A stretch of 64,000 nucleotides of DNA from Tenacibaculum singaporense (GTDB lineage: Bacteria; Bacteroidota; Bacteroidia; Flavobacteriales; Flavobacteriaceae), in contig NZ_CP032548.1 in NCBI RefSeq assembly GCF_003867015.1, positions 3,415,001 to 3,479,000 of the forward strand, written 5' to 3'. Below are positions 22,739 to 31,782 of the stretch, one piece after another; the first letter of the stretch is position 1; the number at the start of each line of letters is the position of its first letter. The notes below the pieces were generated by a model. It made no database searches, was not told the origin of the DNA, and saw only the letters and a program-made list of their open reading frames with translations. A program made the position numbers and the translations under genes.

Positions 22739-23383
22739 ATGAAAAAAACAATTTTAGCTATTGCTTTTATTGCAATTGGAGCAGTTTCTTGTAAGACAGA
22801 AAAAAACAAAGCTGCTGTTAGCGACGAAGTTAAGGAAGTTGCAAAAACAGAAAACATTATCAATACTTATAAAGCTAATGTTGCAGAATCTACTGTAACT
22901 TGGAAAGGGAGCAAGCCAACTGGTTCTCACAACGGTATAGTAAGTTTAGAAAAAGGAACTTTAGAGGTTGAAAACGGAAACGTAAAATCTGGAGAGTTCA
23001 TTATCGACATGACTACTATTGTTTGTGAAGATTTAGAAGCTGGAAACGGTAAAGAAAAATTAGAAGGTCATTTAAAAGCTAGTGATTTCTTTGATGTTGA
23101 AAAATTCCCAACTGCTAAGTTTGAAGTAGCAAGTTCTGAGTTAAAAGACGGAAAAGCTCACGTTACTGGTAACTTAACTCTTAAAGATGTTACAAAGAGT
23201 ATTACTATTCCTGCTACTGTTACAGAAACTGATGATATGTTAACTTTTAAAAGTGATGTTTTTAGTATTGACAGAACTGACTTTGGTGTTACTTACAAGT
23301 CTAAGAAAATTGATGCTGCTTTAAAAGACAAGTTTATCAATGACTTAATGGAAATTTCTTTTGAGATTAAAGCTAAAAAATAA
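22739..23383 (+). CDS. YceI family lipoprotein
   Basis: 214 residues. Lipoprotein signal with lipobox AVSC (Cys19). The YceI beta-barrel starts at about residue 45 (ESTVTWKGSKPTGSHNGIVS) and has the usual later segments (HLKASDFFDVEKFPTAKFE, GNLTLKDVTKSI). YceI proteins bind long isoprenoid or lipid ligands in a periplasmic pocket. Here the protein is lipid-anchored. Own promoter; terminator follows. Confidence 0.92.
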   Translation: MKKTILAIAFIAIGAVSCKTEKNKAAVSDEVKEVAKTENIINTYKANVAESTVTWKGSKPTGSHNGIVSLEKGTLEVENGNVKSGEFIIDMTTIVCEDLEAGNGKEKLEGHLKASDFFDVEKFPTAKFEVASSELKDGKAHVTGNLTLKDVTKSITIPATVTETDDMLTFKSDVFSIDRTDFGVTYKSKKIDAALKDKFINDLMEISFEIKAKK

Positions 23384-23400
23384 TTTTAGTTTTTTACTAA

Positions 23401-23432
23401 AAAAAGGGTTGGCAATTGTCAACCCTTTTTTT
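23401..23432. terminator. Terminator shared by the YceI gene and lipB
   Basis: AAAAAGGGTTGGC / GTCAACCCTTTTT stem with an AATT loop between convergent genes; the T-run reaches the lipB stop. Confidence 0.85.
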
Positions 23433-24135
23433 ATGCTTTTATAAATTCTTCCACTTCAAATAACTCTTTAAAATGCTTTATAATTTTCTCTTTTACTTCT
23501 TCTTCTGATATCTTTCTCCCTAACTCAACCTCCATTGAAGTAACCGCTTTCCCTCGTATTCCACAAGGAATTATATTATCAAAATAACCTAAGTTGGCAT
23601 TTACATTCAAGGCAAAACCATGCATAGTAACCCATCTACTTGCTCTAATTCCCATAGCACAAATTTTTCTTGCAAACGGAGTACCTACACCTAACCACAC
23701 TCCTGTTTCTCCTTCACTTCTTTCCCCTTCCAATCCATATTCCGCAATTGTTAAAATAATTGATTCTTCTAACAAGCGTAAATACTTATGAATATCAGTA
23801 AAAAAGTTTTCTAAATCTAAAATTGGATAACCTACAATTTGCCCTGGTCCATGGTAAGTTATATCCCCTCCTCTATTAATTTTATAAAAAGTAGCTTCTT
23901 TTTCTTTAAGCTTCTCTTCGTTCAATAATAAATTATTAATATCTCCCGATTTTCCTAGGGTATATACATGTGGATGCTCAACAAATAAAAAATAATTAGG
24001 AGTTTCAATTTTGCTTTCTCCATTCCTTCTTTCTCTTTTTAATGATACTATTTCATCTAAAAGACTCGTTTGATAATCCCATGTTTCTTTGTAATCTTTT
24101 CTTCCTAGATCACTAATTCTTATTTTTTTATTCAT
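23431..24135 (-). CDS. lipB: Octanoyl-[acyl-carrier protein]:protein transferase
   Basis: 234 residues. It transfers octanoate from ACP to lipoyl domains in lipoate synthesis. Signature RGGDITYHGPGQIVGYPI (about 88-105) is present. The catalytic dyad is visible: Lys157 (ARKICAMGIR) and Cys191 (IIPCGIRG). Convergent with the YceI gene; a -7 box TACCTTTG lies 25 bases upstream of the start. Confidence 0.96.
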   Translation of the reverse strand: MNKKIRISDLGRKDYKETWDYQTSLLDEIVSLKRERRNGESKIETPNYFLFVEHPHVYTLGKSGDINNLLLNEEKLKEKEATFYKINRGGDITYHGPGQIVGYPILDLENFFTDIHKYLRLLEESIILTIAEYGLEGERSEGETGVWLGVGTPFARKICAMGIRASRWVTMHGFALNVNANLGYFDNIIPCGIRGKAVTSMEVELGRKISEEEVKEKIIKHFKELFEVEEFIKA

Positions 24136-24159
24136 AAATTGTACCGCTAAACTGCCTTA

Positions 24160-24167
24160 CAAAGGTA
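24160..24167 (-). promoter_or_regulatory. -7 box of lipB
   Basis: TACCTTTG on the minus strand, exact TAnnTTTG match. Confidence 0.55.
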
Positions 24168-24222
24168 GGGAAATTTAAAGTTTTACTGTTTATAAACTAA
24201 ACCTATATCAATTCCAGAAATT

Positions 24223-27200
24223 ATGTTTAAAAAAAGTACCCTTCCTTTTTTATTTGCCTTTTATTTGTCTATAGCCAACTTGTTTTCACAACAACTATGG
24301 ACAAAAGTTCATAAAGATGCCATTACTCAACAAAAAAAAGAAGTTTTTAATACCAATTCTTTACCTAAACAGTACGTTTTAATGAATTTGAATTTAGATG
24401 GTTTTAAAAGCACATTGCCTAATCTACAATCTAAAAACACTTCAAACTCAAGAGTAATCCAACTTCCAAATGCTAATGGACAACTAGAAAGGTTTTCTGT
24501 AAAAGAAACGTCTTATCTAGCTCCTGCTTTAGCTGAAAAATTCCCTATGATTAAATCTTTTTCGGCTCAAGGAATTGACAATCCTTCATCTTCGGCTAAG
24601 ATAAGTATTGGGAAAGATGGAGTTCACGCAATTATTTTTTCAGCAAACGAAGGTACCTCCTACATAAACCCATACACCAAAGACTATAAAGAATATATTG
24701 TTTATAAAAAGAGTAGTCTACCTCCAACTAAAGATGAATTTTCATGTAAGGTAGAAGACACTGTACAAAAGGAAAACATATCACCACGTCAACGAAGAAA
24801 TGCTGATGATGGTAATTTAAGAACCTATAGAATGGCCATTGCTTGTACAGGTGAATACGCTCAGTTTCATATAAACAACCAAGGAGTATCATCAACAGCT
24901 AGTGATGCAGAAAAAAAAGCAGCTGTACTATCTGCTATGAATACTACGATTACTCGTGTTAATGCAGTTTATGAAAGAGATTTAGCTGTTAGAATGGTTC
25001 TTGTAGGCAATAATGATGCATTAATCTTTTTAGATGCAAGTACAGATGGCTTAACCAATGATACTGCTAGCACCTTAATTGACGAAAGCCAAGAAAAATG
25101 TGACAACATTATTGGTGACGCTAATTATGATATTGGACATACGTTTAGCACTGGAGCTGGAGGTCTAGCTCAACTAAACTCTGTTTGTGTTACAAACTAT
25201 AAAGCTCAAGGGGTTACAGGTAGAAGCCAACCTATTGGCGATACATACGACATAGACTATGTTGCACACGAGGTTGGACATCAATTTGGTGCAACTCATA
25301 CATTTAACAATTCTTGTGATGGAAATAGAAGCGATGGTACTGCAGTTGAACCTGGAAGTGGTTCTACAATTATGGCTTACGCTGGTATTTGTTCACCAAA
25401 TGTTCAAAATGTAAGTGATGATTATTTTCATGCGGTTAGTATCGCTCAAATGTGGAATCACGTGCAAGGATCAGGAAGTTGCGCAACCTCAACAAGTACA
25501 GGAAATAATGCTCCAACTGCTAACGCTGGAAATGATGTAAGTATTCCTAAATCTACTCCTTTTATCTTAAAAGGACAGGCTACTGATGCTGATGGAACAG
25601 CTTCTTTAACATACTCTTGGGAACAAATTGATAATGAAATTGCAACAATGTCTCCTTTATCTACTAACACTGGAGGTCCTATGTTCAGATCATTACTTCC
25701 TTCTTCATCACCAGATAGATACATGCCTGCACTATCTACCGTATTAAGTGGTAATACTTCTACCACATGGGAAGTTTTACCTTCTGTGGTAAGAGAATTA
25801 GATTTTGCTTTAACTGTAAGAGATAATCATTCAGGCGGAGGAAGCTCAGCTAGAGATGATATAAAAGTAACTGTAACAGATGCAGAGGCTTTTACTGTAA
25901 CAAGTCCTAATTCTGCCGTATCTTGGGGAGCAGGTTCTACTCAAACTATTACTTGGAATAAAGGAACTACTGACCTAGCCCCTATTAACTGTGCTAACGT
26001 AAATATAAAACTTTCAACGGATGGAGGTCTTACATATCCAATTACTTTAAAAAGTAATACTCCAAATGATGGTTCTGAAGATGTTATTATACCTGACAAC
26101 CCTACTACCAGTGCAAGAATATTAGTAGAAGCTGCAGATAATATTTTTTATAACGTAAACAATAGCAATTTAACAATTTTCCCTACAGCTCCAACTTATT
26201 CAATAGTTAACAATACAGGAGATATGTCTGTATGTAATATAGCTACAAATGATCTTGTTTTTGATTTTGACTACAATGCTTTATACGGATTTAATGAAAC
26301 TGTAAATTTATCTTATTCAGGAGCTCCTGCTAACTCTACTGTTACGTTAAGTAATACTTCAATAAGTAGTAGTGGTAAGTTTACCTTAACTGTAACTAAC
26401 CTTACAAATGTTGCTAAAGGAGATTACACAATTACTGTTACAGCTACATCAGGTTCAATAACTAAATCTGTTGATATACTTTTAAACGTAAATGATGGTC
26501 TTTGTAATTCTTCTGGAAATATTGCATCACAATTAAGCATTACGAATGTTACTTTTAATAGTATTAACAATAATTCTACTAAAACAACTGGTTATTCTAA
26601 TTTCACTAGTCAAAATACTGAAGTGGTTAGAGGTGACAACTATAATTTAACAACCACTATCAATACAGCAGGAAATAGTAATGTAAAAACATTTGCTTGG
26701 ATAGACTGGAACCAAAACTGTGTTTTTGACACTAATGAAACTTATGATTTAACCTCTACTAATGCTACTTCAATTACAGTTCCTGAAGGCATCCCAACAG
26801 GAGCAACTATTATGAGAGTTTCTACAAGGTCAGACGCCGACCCAAATTCTTGTAACTTGGGCTTTAATGGTGAAGTTGAAGATTATACTATTACAGTTCT
26901 AGAACCTACATTTTCTATTTCTAATAGTACAGGAGACCTATCTGTATGTAAACAAGCTACAAATGAAATTAACTTTGATTTTGATTATACAGCTTTGTAT
27001 GGATTTAATGAAACTGTTAACCTTTCTTATTCAGGAGCGCCAATTAACTCAACTATAACATTAAACCCTACTAGTATGAGTAGTAGTGGAAAGTTTATCT
27101 TAACAGTAACTAATCTTACTGATGTTGCTAATGGTGATTATACAATTACTGTTACTGCGAACTCTAGCACGATGTCTAAATCAGTAAATGTACTTTTAAA

Positions 27201-27891
27201 CGTAAACAACAGCCTTTGTAATTCTTCGGGTAATACTGAGTCTCAATTAAGCATTACTAATGTTACTTTTAATGGTATCAACAATAATTCTGATAAAACA
27301 AATGGGTACTCTGATTTTAAATCAGTAACAACCCAAGTAGTTAGAGGTGAAACTTATGATTTAACAACCGCTATAAATACAGCAGGAAACAGTAACATAA
27401 ACACATTTGCTTGGATAGACTGGAACAAAAACTGTGCATTTGATGCTAATGAAACTTATGATTTAACTTCTAATACTCTTTCTATTACCGTTCCAGAAGA
27501 TGCTCCATTAGGCTCTACAACCATGAGAGTTTCTACAAAAGCAAATAGTAATCCTAACTCTTGTGGATTAAATTTTAATGGTGAAGTTGAAGATTATACT
27601 GTTACCGTTGAAGAAAGCTTTGCTACAGACAATACTTTATTTGATGACTTACAAACATATCCTATCCCTTCAAACGGAGAGTTTACAGTAAGCTTTAAAG
27701 TAAAAGATAAAGAGTCAACAATTATTAGGCTTTTTGATTTTAGAGGTAGATTGATTGAAACACAAAAGTTCTCAACTATTTCTAGTCAGTTTAATGAAAA
27801 AGTACAATTAACTAAAGCTGCTAGCGGACTTTACTTATTACAAGTTGAAAATGCAGGTAAGCAAGTGACAAGAAAAATAGCTATTAGATAG
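24223..27891 (+). CDS. Secreted reprolysin-like zinc metallopeptidase with GEVED repeats and T9SS sorting domain
   Basis: 1222 residues. Signal peptide (about 1-23), a long propeptide, then a metzincin catalytic domain. The zinc motif HEVGHQFGATH has His349, His353 and His359 with catalytic Glu350, and a Met-turn follows in STIMAYAGIC. A PKD/Ig-like region follows (about 430-650). Two tandem copies of about 238 residues (657-894, 895-1130) each end in a GEVEDYT motif. The C-terminal 80 residues (YPIPSNGEFTVSF ... SGLYLLQVENAGKQVTRKIAI) are a type A T9SS sorting domain. It is predicted to be exported through T9SS and attached to or released from the surface. Likely a protein- or adhesin-degrading enzyme. 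Confidence 0.92.
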   Translation: MFKKSTLPFLFAFYLSIANLFSQQLWTKVHKDAITQQKKEVFNTNSLPKQYVLMNLNLDGFKSTLPNLQSKNTSNSRVIQLPNANGQLERFSVKETSYLAPALAEKFPMIKSFSAQGIDNPSSSAKISIGKDGVHAIIFSANEGTSYINPYTKDYKEYIVYKKSSLPPTKDEFSCKVEDTVQKENISPRQRRNADDGNLRTYRMAIACTGEYAQFHINNQGVSSTASDAEKKAAVLSAMNTTITRVNAVYERDLAVRMVLVGNNDALIFLDASTDGLTNDTASTLIDESQEKCDNIIGDANYDIGHTFSTGAGGLAQLNSVCVTNYKAQGVTGRSQPIGDTYDIDYVAHEVGHQFGATHTFNNSCDGNRSDGTAVEPGSGSTIMAYAGICSPNVQNVSDDYFHAVSIAQMWNHVQGSGSCATSTSTGNNAPTANAGNDVSIPKSTPFILKGQATDADGTASLTYSWEQIDNEIATMSPLSTNTGGPMFRSLLPSSSPDRYMPALSTVLSGNTSTTWEVLPSVVRELDFALTVRDNHSGGGSSARDDIKVTVTDAEAFTVTSPNSAVSWGAGSTQTITWNKGTTDLAPINCANVNIKLSTDGGLTYPITLKSNTPNDGSEDVIIPDNPTTSARILVEAADNIFYNVNNSNLTIFPTAPTYSIVNNTGDMSVCNIATNDLVFDFDYNALYGFNETVNLSYSGAPANSTVTLSNTSISSSGKFTLTVTNLTNVAKGDYTITVTATSGSITKSVDILLNVNDGLCNSSGNIASQLSITNVTFNSINNNSTKTTGYSNFTSQNTEVVRGDNYNLTTTINTAGNSNVKTFAWIDWNQNCVFDTNETYDLTSTNATSITVPEGIPTGATIMRVSTRSDADPNSCNLGFNGEVEDYTITVLEPTFSISNSTGDLSVCKQATNEINFDFDYTALYGFNETVNLSYSGAPINSTITLNPTSMSSSGKFILTVTNLTDVANGDYTITVTANSSTMSKSVNVLLNVNNSLCNSSGNTESQLSITNVTFNGINNNSDKTNGYSDFKSVTTQVVRGETYDLTTAINTAGNSNINTFAWIDWNKNCAFDANETYDLTSNTLSITVPEDAPLGSTTMRVSTKANSNPNSCGLNFNGEVEDYTVTVEESFATDNTLFDDLQTYPIPSNGEFTVSFKVKDKESTIIRLFDFRGRLIETQKFSTISSQFNEKVQLTKAASGLYLLQVENAGKQVTRKIAIR
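26191..27612 (+). repeat. Tandem duplication inside the metallopeptidase gene
   Basis: Two direct copies of about 710 bases (26191-26904 and 26905-27612) encode nearly the same 238-residue unit, including NETVNLSYSGAP and FAWIDWN segments. Copies differ at many codons, so this is an old duplication rather than an assembly artefact. Confidence 0.85.
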
Positions 27892-27910
27892 TTTTTACAA
27901 GCTAAAAATA

Positions 27911-27940
27911 AAAAGAGCAACCAAATTTGGTTGCTCTTTT
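27911..27940. terminator. Bidirectional terminator between the metallopeptidase and the beta-barrel gene
   Basis: A perfect 30-base palindrome, AAAAGAGCAACCAAA and its complement, with T-run and A-run on either side; lies between convergent genes. Confidence 0.9.
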
Positions 27941-27947
27941 TATTTTA

Positions 27948-30734
27948 TTACAAATTATACTTCACTGTAAACATAGCGATTCTGGGTTGAATTACGTACG
28001 AAGAATTACTTACATAAATATCATTACTGCTATTCTGGTTCAATCCTGTTGAATTTAATAAATTGGTAACTCCAACTTTATATTCCCATTTACTATCTTT
28101 TTTCTGATACGTAAGATCTGCTCTTAAAAAACCATAACTATCAATTGTTTCTCCATTATTAAGCACGCTATTATAGGTGTACTTTGATGTAAAAATAAAT
28201 TCTTTTAAGAAAAAAGCATCAAAGTTTATATACGGACTATGGGTTGTAAAAGTGTTTTCAACTCCTCCAATATCTGAATTATTTATAGACACATTATAGC
28301 CAACATCAAAATTAGGAGCTTCTTTAAAGTTTGTACTAAATTTTGAGGTGTAGGTTTGTGAAAATGTTTTCGCTAATCGATTTCTTGTTTCATTCGTTTG
28401 GCGATCTGTAATTAAACTATTCGATTTTCCATAAGACACATTTCCTCCTAATCGTAACTTAAACTTTCTGAAGCTCTTTTGAAAGTTTGCCCTAGCAGAA
28501 ATAGACTCATCAGGAAAAGCAGAGTTTACCGAAGTTCTTACTTGGTTAACATCAATAAACTCTGTATTACTCTTAATTTCTTTAATACGTTTACTATAGT
28601 TAATTGACCCAAAAATATTGGTGTAATTAAACATATTAAAACTAAAATAATTCAAATTTATATTATGGTATAATGAGTTATCAAGAGTTCTATTTCCTGA
28701 ATATAAACTATTGTAATTATTAAAAACATAACCTTCTGCTAATTTATTTACATCGGTAAAACTAGTTTGCATGGCATAGTTTAAACGTAGTGTTTCTGAT
28801 TTTTTTAGGTTAATCTTTACCGAAGCATCAGGTAATAATTTTATAAAATTATTTTCATAAACAGAACCCAACTGAGTGTTTTTTGACACGTAATTATGTA
28901 ATGTAAAACCCTGATTAAAGGTAAAAATACCTGCTATGAATTTATAATGTAACCCCATATACAAATCATCAAAAGAAAAATCTACGTCATTAACTGTATT
29001 TGACTCGGTAATTTCATTTTTATTTCCATCTAAGATTTCAAAAACACCTGAATTAAACTGTTGATTACTCAATGTAGAACCTAACGTTACATTTAGGTTA
29101 CTTTTAGGATTTAACACATAGTAATAATCTAATTTAGCATCTAACTTGTTTGTTTTTATTCTTTTATTCTGATTTACATTAAATAAATTATGGTCTCCTG
29201 GATTTGGATTAACATTTGTTAATGACAACAAGTTATAAAAAGACAACTTTTCTAGTTCAGCATTGTAAAACGGATCTTCATTTTGCCATAAATGTTGCGC
29301 CTCAAAAGCAAAAATGTTTTTATCATTTAAGGTATAGTAATAATTTAAGTTTTGATTAATTGAAAACGGACTTTGCTCTGAAACTTGATGAATAGGCACT
29401 ACCTCATCATCTGCATTTAAATATGTTCTTGATGATAATGTTGTTTGTAGTTGCTGTTGCTGTGAAACCTTAGCAAAAATATCATAATCAAATTGGTTGT
29501 TTGCGTTTGGCTTAAAACTTGAACTCAATTTAAACAAACCTAAATCACTTTTTTGATTTGTTACATCTTGTGTTTGTTCAGTATCAATATACTTTATTGA
29601 AGACGGATTATTCTCATCATATGGAGGCAGGTTATTTATATCAACTCCAGCATTTGAATACTCACGTCGGGTAGTTTCTTCCATATCAGTTTTATTTCCT
29701 GAATAGATAGCAAATCCACTAATATCCCAAGTTTTCTTTGGAGAATAACTAAAGTTTAAAGCACCAAATTTTGATTCAATTTCTTTCGCTCTGTTATTTC
29801 TTAAAGTTAAAAAAGCAATATCGTTAGATCCTACATTAAAATTTGTTCCGTTATTATCTCCAAATTGCCTAAACCCCCCAGTAAACTTAAAATAGTCTCT
29901 CATTGTAAAAGGTACTTCTCCAATATTATTTGCATCGGTTATAACATTTAAACTGTATTTCGGACTATAATAAAACAACTTTGGATGCACTATATACCGA
30001 CTATCTTCCATACCTAACCCTAAACCAGTAGCAACTTCTCCAAACCAAAAGTTCTTTTTTCCTTCTTTTAATTTAATATTTATCACAACATTATCCTCAT
30101 TGTCAGTAACACGACTCATTTGCCCTACTTCACTATGATTTTTAAGTACTTGAACTTTATCTACCGCATTTGCAGGAATATTTTTAGTAGCTAATTTAGA
30201 ATCTCCATCAAAAAAATCCTTTCCTTCAACCATCACCTTTTTTACAGTCTTCCCTTCTACTTCAATTTCACCATCGTCGTTTACTTCAACTCCGGGTAAT
30301 TTTTGAAGTACATCTCCTAGTTTTTTTTCCGTTCCACTTTTAAAACTATCCGCATCATACACTATTGTGTCACCTTTAACAGTTACAGGCATTTTATAAG
30401 TAATATTTACTTCATCTAAACTATCATCTCCTTCTAAAACAAGGTCTTTAAATAAATTGATATCATTGGTTTCTACATCAACTTCTGCTGTTTTCAGCCC
30501 TATATAACTTACTCTTATGCTATAAGTTGTGTTTTGAACTAGATTTAATTTATAGTTCCCTTTAGCATCGGTAAAACCATAAGACTCTAGTTTTTTCGTA
30601 GCTTTGTTTATGGCAATTACGTTTGCCATTTCTAACGGAGTTCCAATGCTATCTTTTACAACTCCTTTCAGTGTAATTTGAGCATTAGAAGCCCAAGTAG
30701 CTATGCAAATAGCTATGAATAATATTTTTTTCAT
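27948..30734 (-). CDS. Outer-membrane beta-barrel protein with carboxypeptidase-like regulatory domain
   Basis: 928 residues. Signal peptide (1-18), then a carboxypeptidase-regulatory-like Ig fold (LKGVVKDSIGTPLEMANVIA, 22-41). A plug-like domain follows (about 120-210, LQKLPGVEVNDDGEIEVEGK). The remainder is a large C-terminal barrel (the OMP_b-brl_3 type) ending in an aromatic-rich strand. It resembles TonB-dependent receptors but belongs to the TonB-box-poor Bacteroidota family. Cargo unknown. It follows the GLPGLI gene on the same strand and lies opposite a two-component system, a grouping often seen in this phylum. Confidence 0.9.
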   Translation of the reverse strand: MKKILFIAICIATWASNAQITLKGVVKDSIGTPLEMANVIAINKATKKLESYGFTDAKGNYKLNLVQNTTYSIRVSYIGLKTAEVDVETNDINLFKDLVLEGDDSLDEVNITYKMPVTVKGDTIVYDADSFKSGTEKKLGDVLQKLPGVEVNDDGEIEVEGKTVKKVMVEGKDFFDGDSKLATKNIPANAVDKVQVLKNHSEVGQMSRVTDNEDNVVINIKLKEGKKNFWFGEVATGLGLGMEDSRYIVHPKLFYYSPKYSLNVITDANNIGEVPFTMRDYFKFTGGFRQFGDNNGTNFNVGSNDIAFLTLRNNRAKEIESKFGALNFSYSPKKTWDISGFAIYSGNKTDMEETTRREYSNAGVDINNLPPYDENNPSSIKYIDTEQTQDVTNQKSDLGLFKLSSSFKPNANNQFDYDIFAKVSQQQQLQTTLSSRTYLNADDEVVPIHQVSEQSPFSINQNLNYYYTLNDKNIFAFEAQHLWQNEDPFYNAELEKLSFYNLLSLTNVNPNPGDHNLFNVNQNKRIKTNKLDAKLDYYYVLNPKSNLNVTLGSTLSNQQFNSGVFEILDGNKNEITESNTVNDVDFSFDDLYMGLHYKFIAGIFTFNQGFTLHNYVSKNTQLGSVYENNFIKLLPDASVKINLKKSETLRLNYAMQTSFTDVNKLAEGYVFNNYNSLYSGNRTLDNSLYHNINLNYFSFNMFNYTNIFGSINYSKRIKEIKSNTEFIDVNQVRTSVNSAFPDESISARANFQKSFRKFKLRLGGNVSYGKSNSLITDRQTNETRNRLAKTFSQTYTSKFSTNFKEAPNFDVGYNVSINNSDIGGVENTFTTHSPYINFDAFFLKEFIFTSKYTYNSVLNNGETIDSYGFLRADLTYQKKDSKWEYKVGVTNLLNSTGLNQNSSNDIYVSNSSYVIQPRIAMFTVKYNL

Positions 30735-30828
30735 TACATGATTTTATTATTAAGTAAGTGGCTTTTTTAAACTATAGTACACTAATACTATAAATAAGAG
30801 ATGGAATTTAAGTTTAATACAGTAATGA

Positions 30829-31662
30829 CTACCCTTGTATCTCTATACTAAAAGAGTTTCCGTCTTTACTTTTTCGTCTGTTTTTAAAACGCTCCATCAT
30901 ATCCTTAGTATGTTCATCCATTACAGTATCGAATTCTTTTTGAGTAACCTTTTTACCTTTAGTGGGTTCTTTTATCTCTATTTTTTCTGACGGATTTAAA
31001 ACAATTTCAGTACAAGCAATCGTTTGTTTTCCATCTTGTACTTCTAAAATTAATCCTGGTAATCCCCAAAACTGTCCTGGACCATTGCTAATAGGAATTT
31101 CAGGAGTATACCATGCTACAGTTTCGATAGTTATCTCTTCTTTTTTCTCCTCTGTTTCTCCATCTGTCATAGACATTGAAGTTCTGGTTTCTTTTCTAGT
31201 TTTAGTAGCCTTATAGCAAGTATAATTTCCAATGTTCTTAGTTTCTCCGGTCATTTTCCAATCAAAGTTTTCTAACTTGTCTTTTATTAAAAAGCGTTTA
31301 CCACTTATCTCTGTTTTGTTCACATACCTTTTATCTTTTATATTTTTATACAAGACATCTGTTCCTCCTCCATTGCCCATTATTTGAATTTGCATTCCTC
31401 CTGTTTGAACTTGAGGTGAAGAAAGTTTCTTATTTTGTTTGTAGGTAGATTTTGACTTATCAAAGTTTAACGTATATGTTTGCTGAAACTGCTTCATTAA
31501 TTGTGCTTGCATTTTTTTTTGCATTTCAGAGTTTGGCGCTCCTTTTTTATTATCTATTTTAAGATCAATTTTTCGATGTGTCTTATAGATAGCTTTTCCT
31601 TGAAAATTTTGCGAAAACATTGATGCGCTTAACAACAATATTAATAGTGTGATATTTCTCAT
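30829..31662 (-). CDS. GLPGLI family protein
   Basis: About 277 residues from the ATG at 31662, which gives a proper signal peptide (MRNITLLILLLSASMFSQ). An in-frame ATG at 31686 would add eight polar residues ahead of it. The family-defining motif is seen as GPGQFWGLPGLILEV in the C-terminal half. GLPGLI proteins are periplasmic or outer-membrane partners of the beta-barrel proteins next to them; no activity is known. 94 bases separate it from the barrel gene, so they probably share a transcript. Confidence 0.92.
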   Translation of the reverse strand: MRNITLLILLLSASMFSQNFQGKAIYKTHRKIDLKIDNKKGAPNSEMQKKMQAQLMKQFQQTYTLNFDKSKSTYKQNKKLSSPQVQTGGMQIQIMGNGGGTDVLYKNIKDKRYVNKTEISGKRFLIKDKLENFDWKMTGETKNIGNYTCYKATKTRKETRTSMSMTDGETEEKKEEITIETVAWYTPEIPISNGPGQFWGLPGLILEVQDGKQTIACTEIVLNPSEKIEIKEPTKGKKVTQKEFDTVMDEHTKDMMERFKNRRKSKDGNSFSIEIQG

Positions 31663-31716
31663 TTCTTTAGTTTTTAAATTCAACACTACAAATATGCTTA
31701 GCTATATTATCTTTTT

Positions 31717-31770
31717 GAGTTAATGAGTGTTAACGAGTGTTAACCGTGTTTTTTATTCACTTTAACACTT
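31717..31770. promoter_or_regulatory. Direct-repeat operator of the two-component system
   Basis: GAGTTAAT (31717), GAGTGTTAAC (31725) and GAGTGTTAAC (31735) stand head to tail with a 10-base step, and an inverted TTTAACACTT lies at 31761. The cluster is just upstream of the kinase -7 box and within the divergent GLPGLI gene upstream region. Two or three sites at one-turn spacing are what an OmpR-type response regulator would bind. Confidence 0.55.
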
Positions 31771-31778
31771 TATCTTTG
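31771..31778 (+). promoter_or_regulatory. -7 box of the histidine kinase gene
   Basis: TATCTTTG, exact TAnnTTTG match, ends 4 bases before the ATG at 31783. The transcript should therefore start at or beside the start codon (leaderless). Confidence 0.55.
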
Positions 31779-31782
31779 AAAC

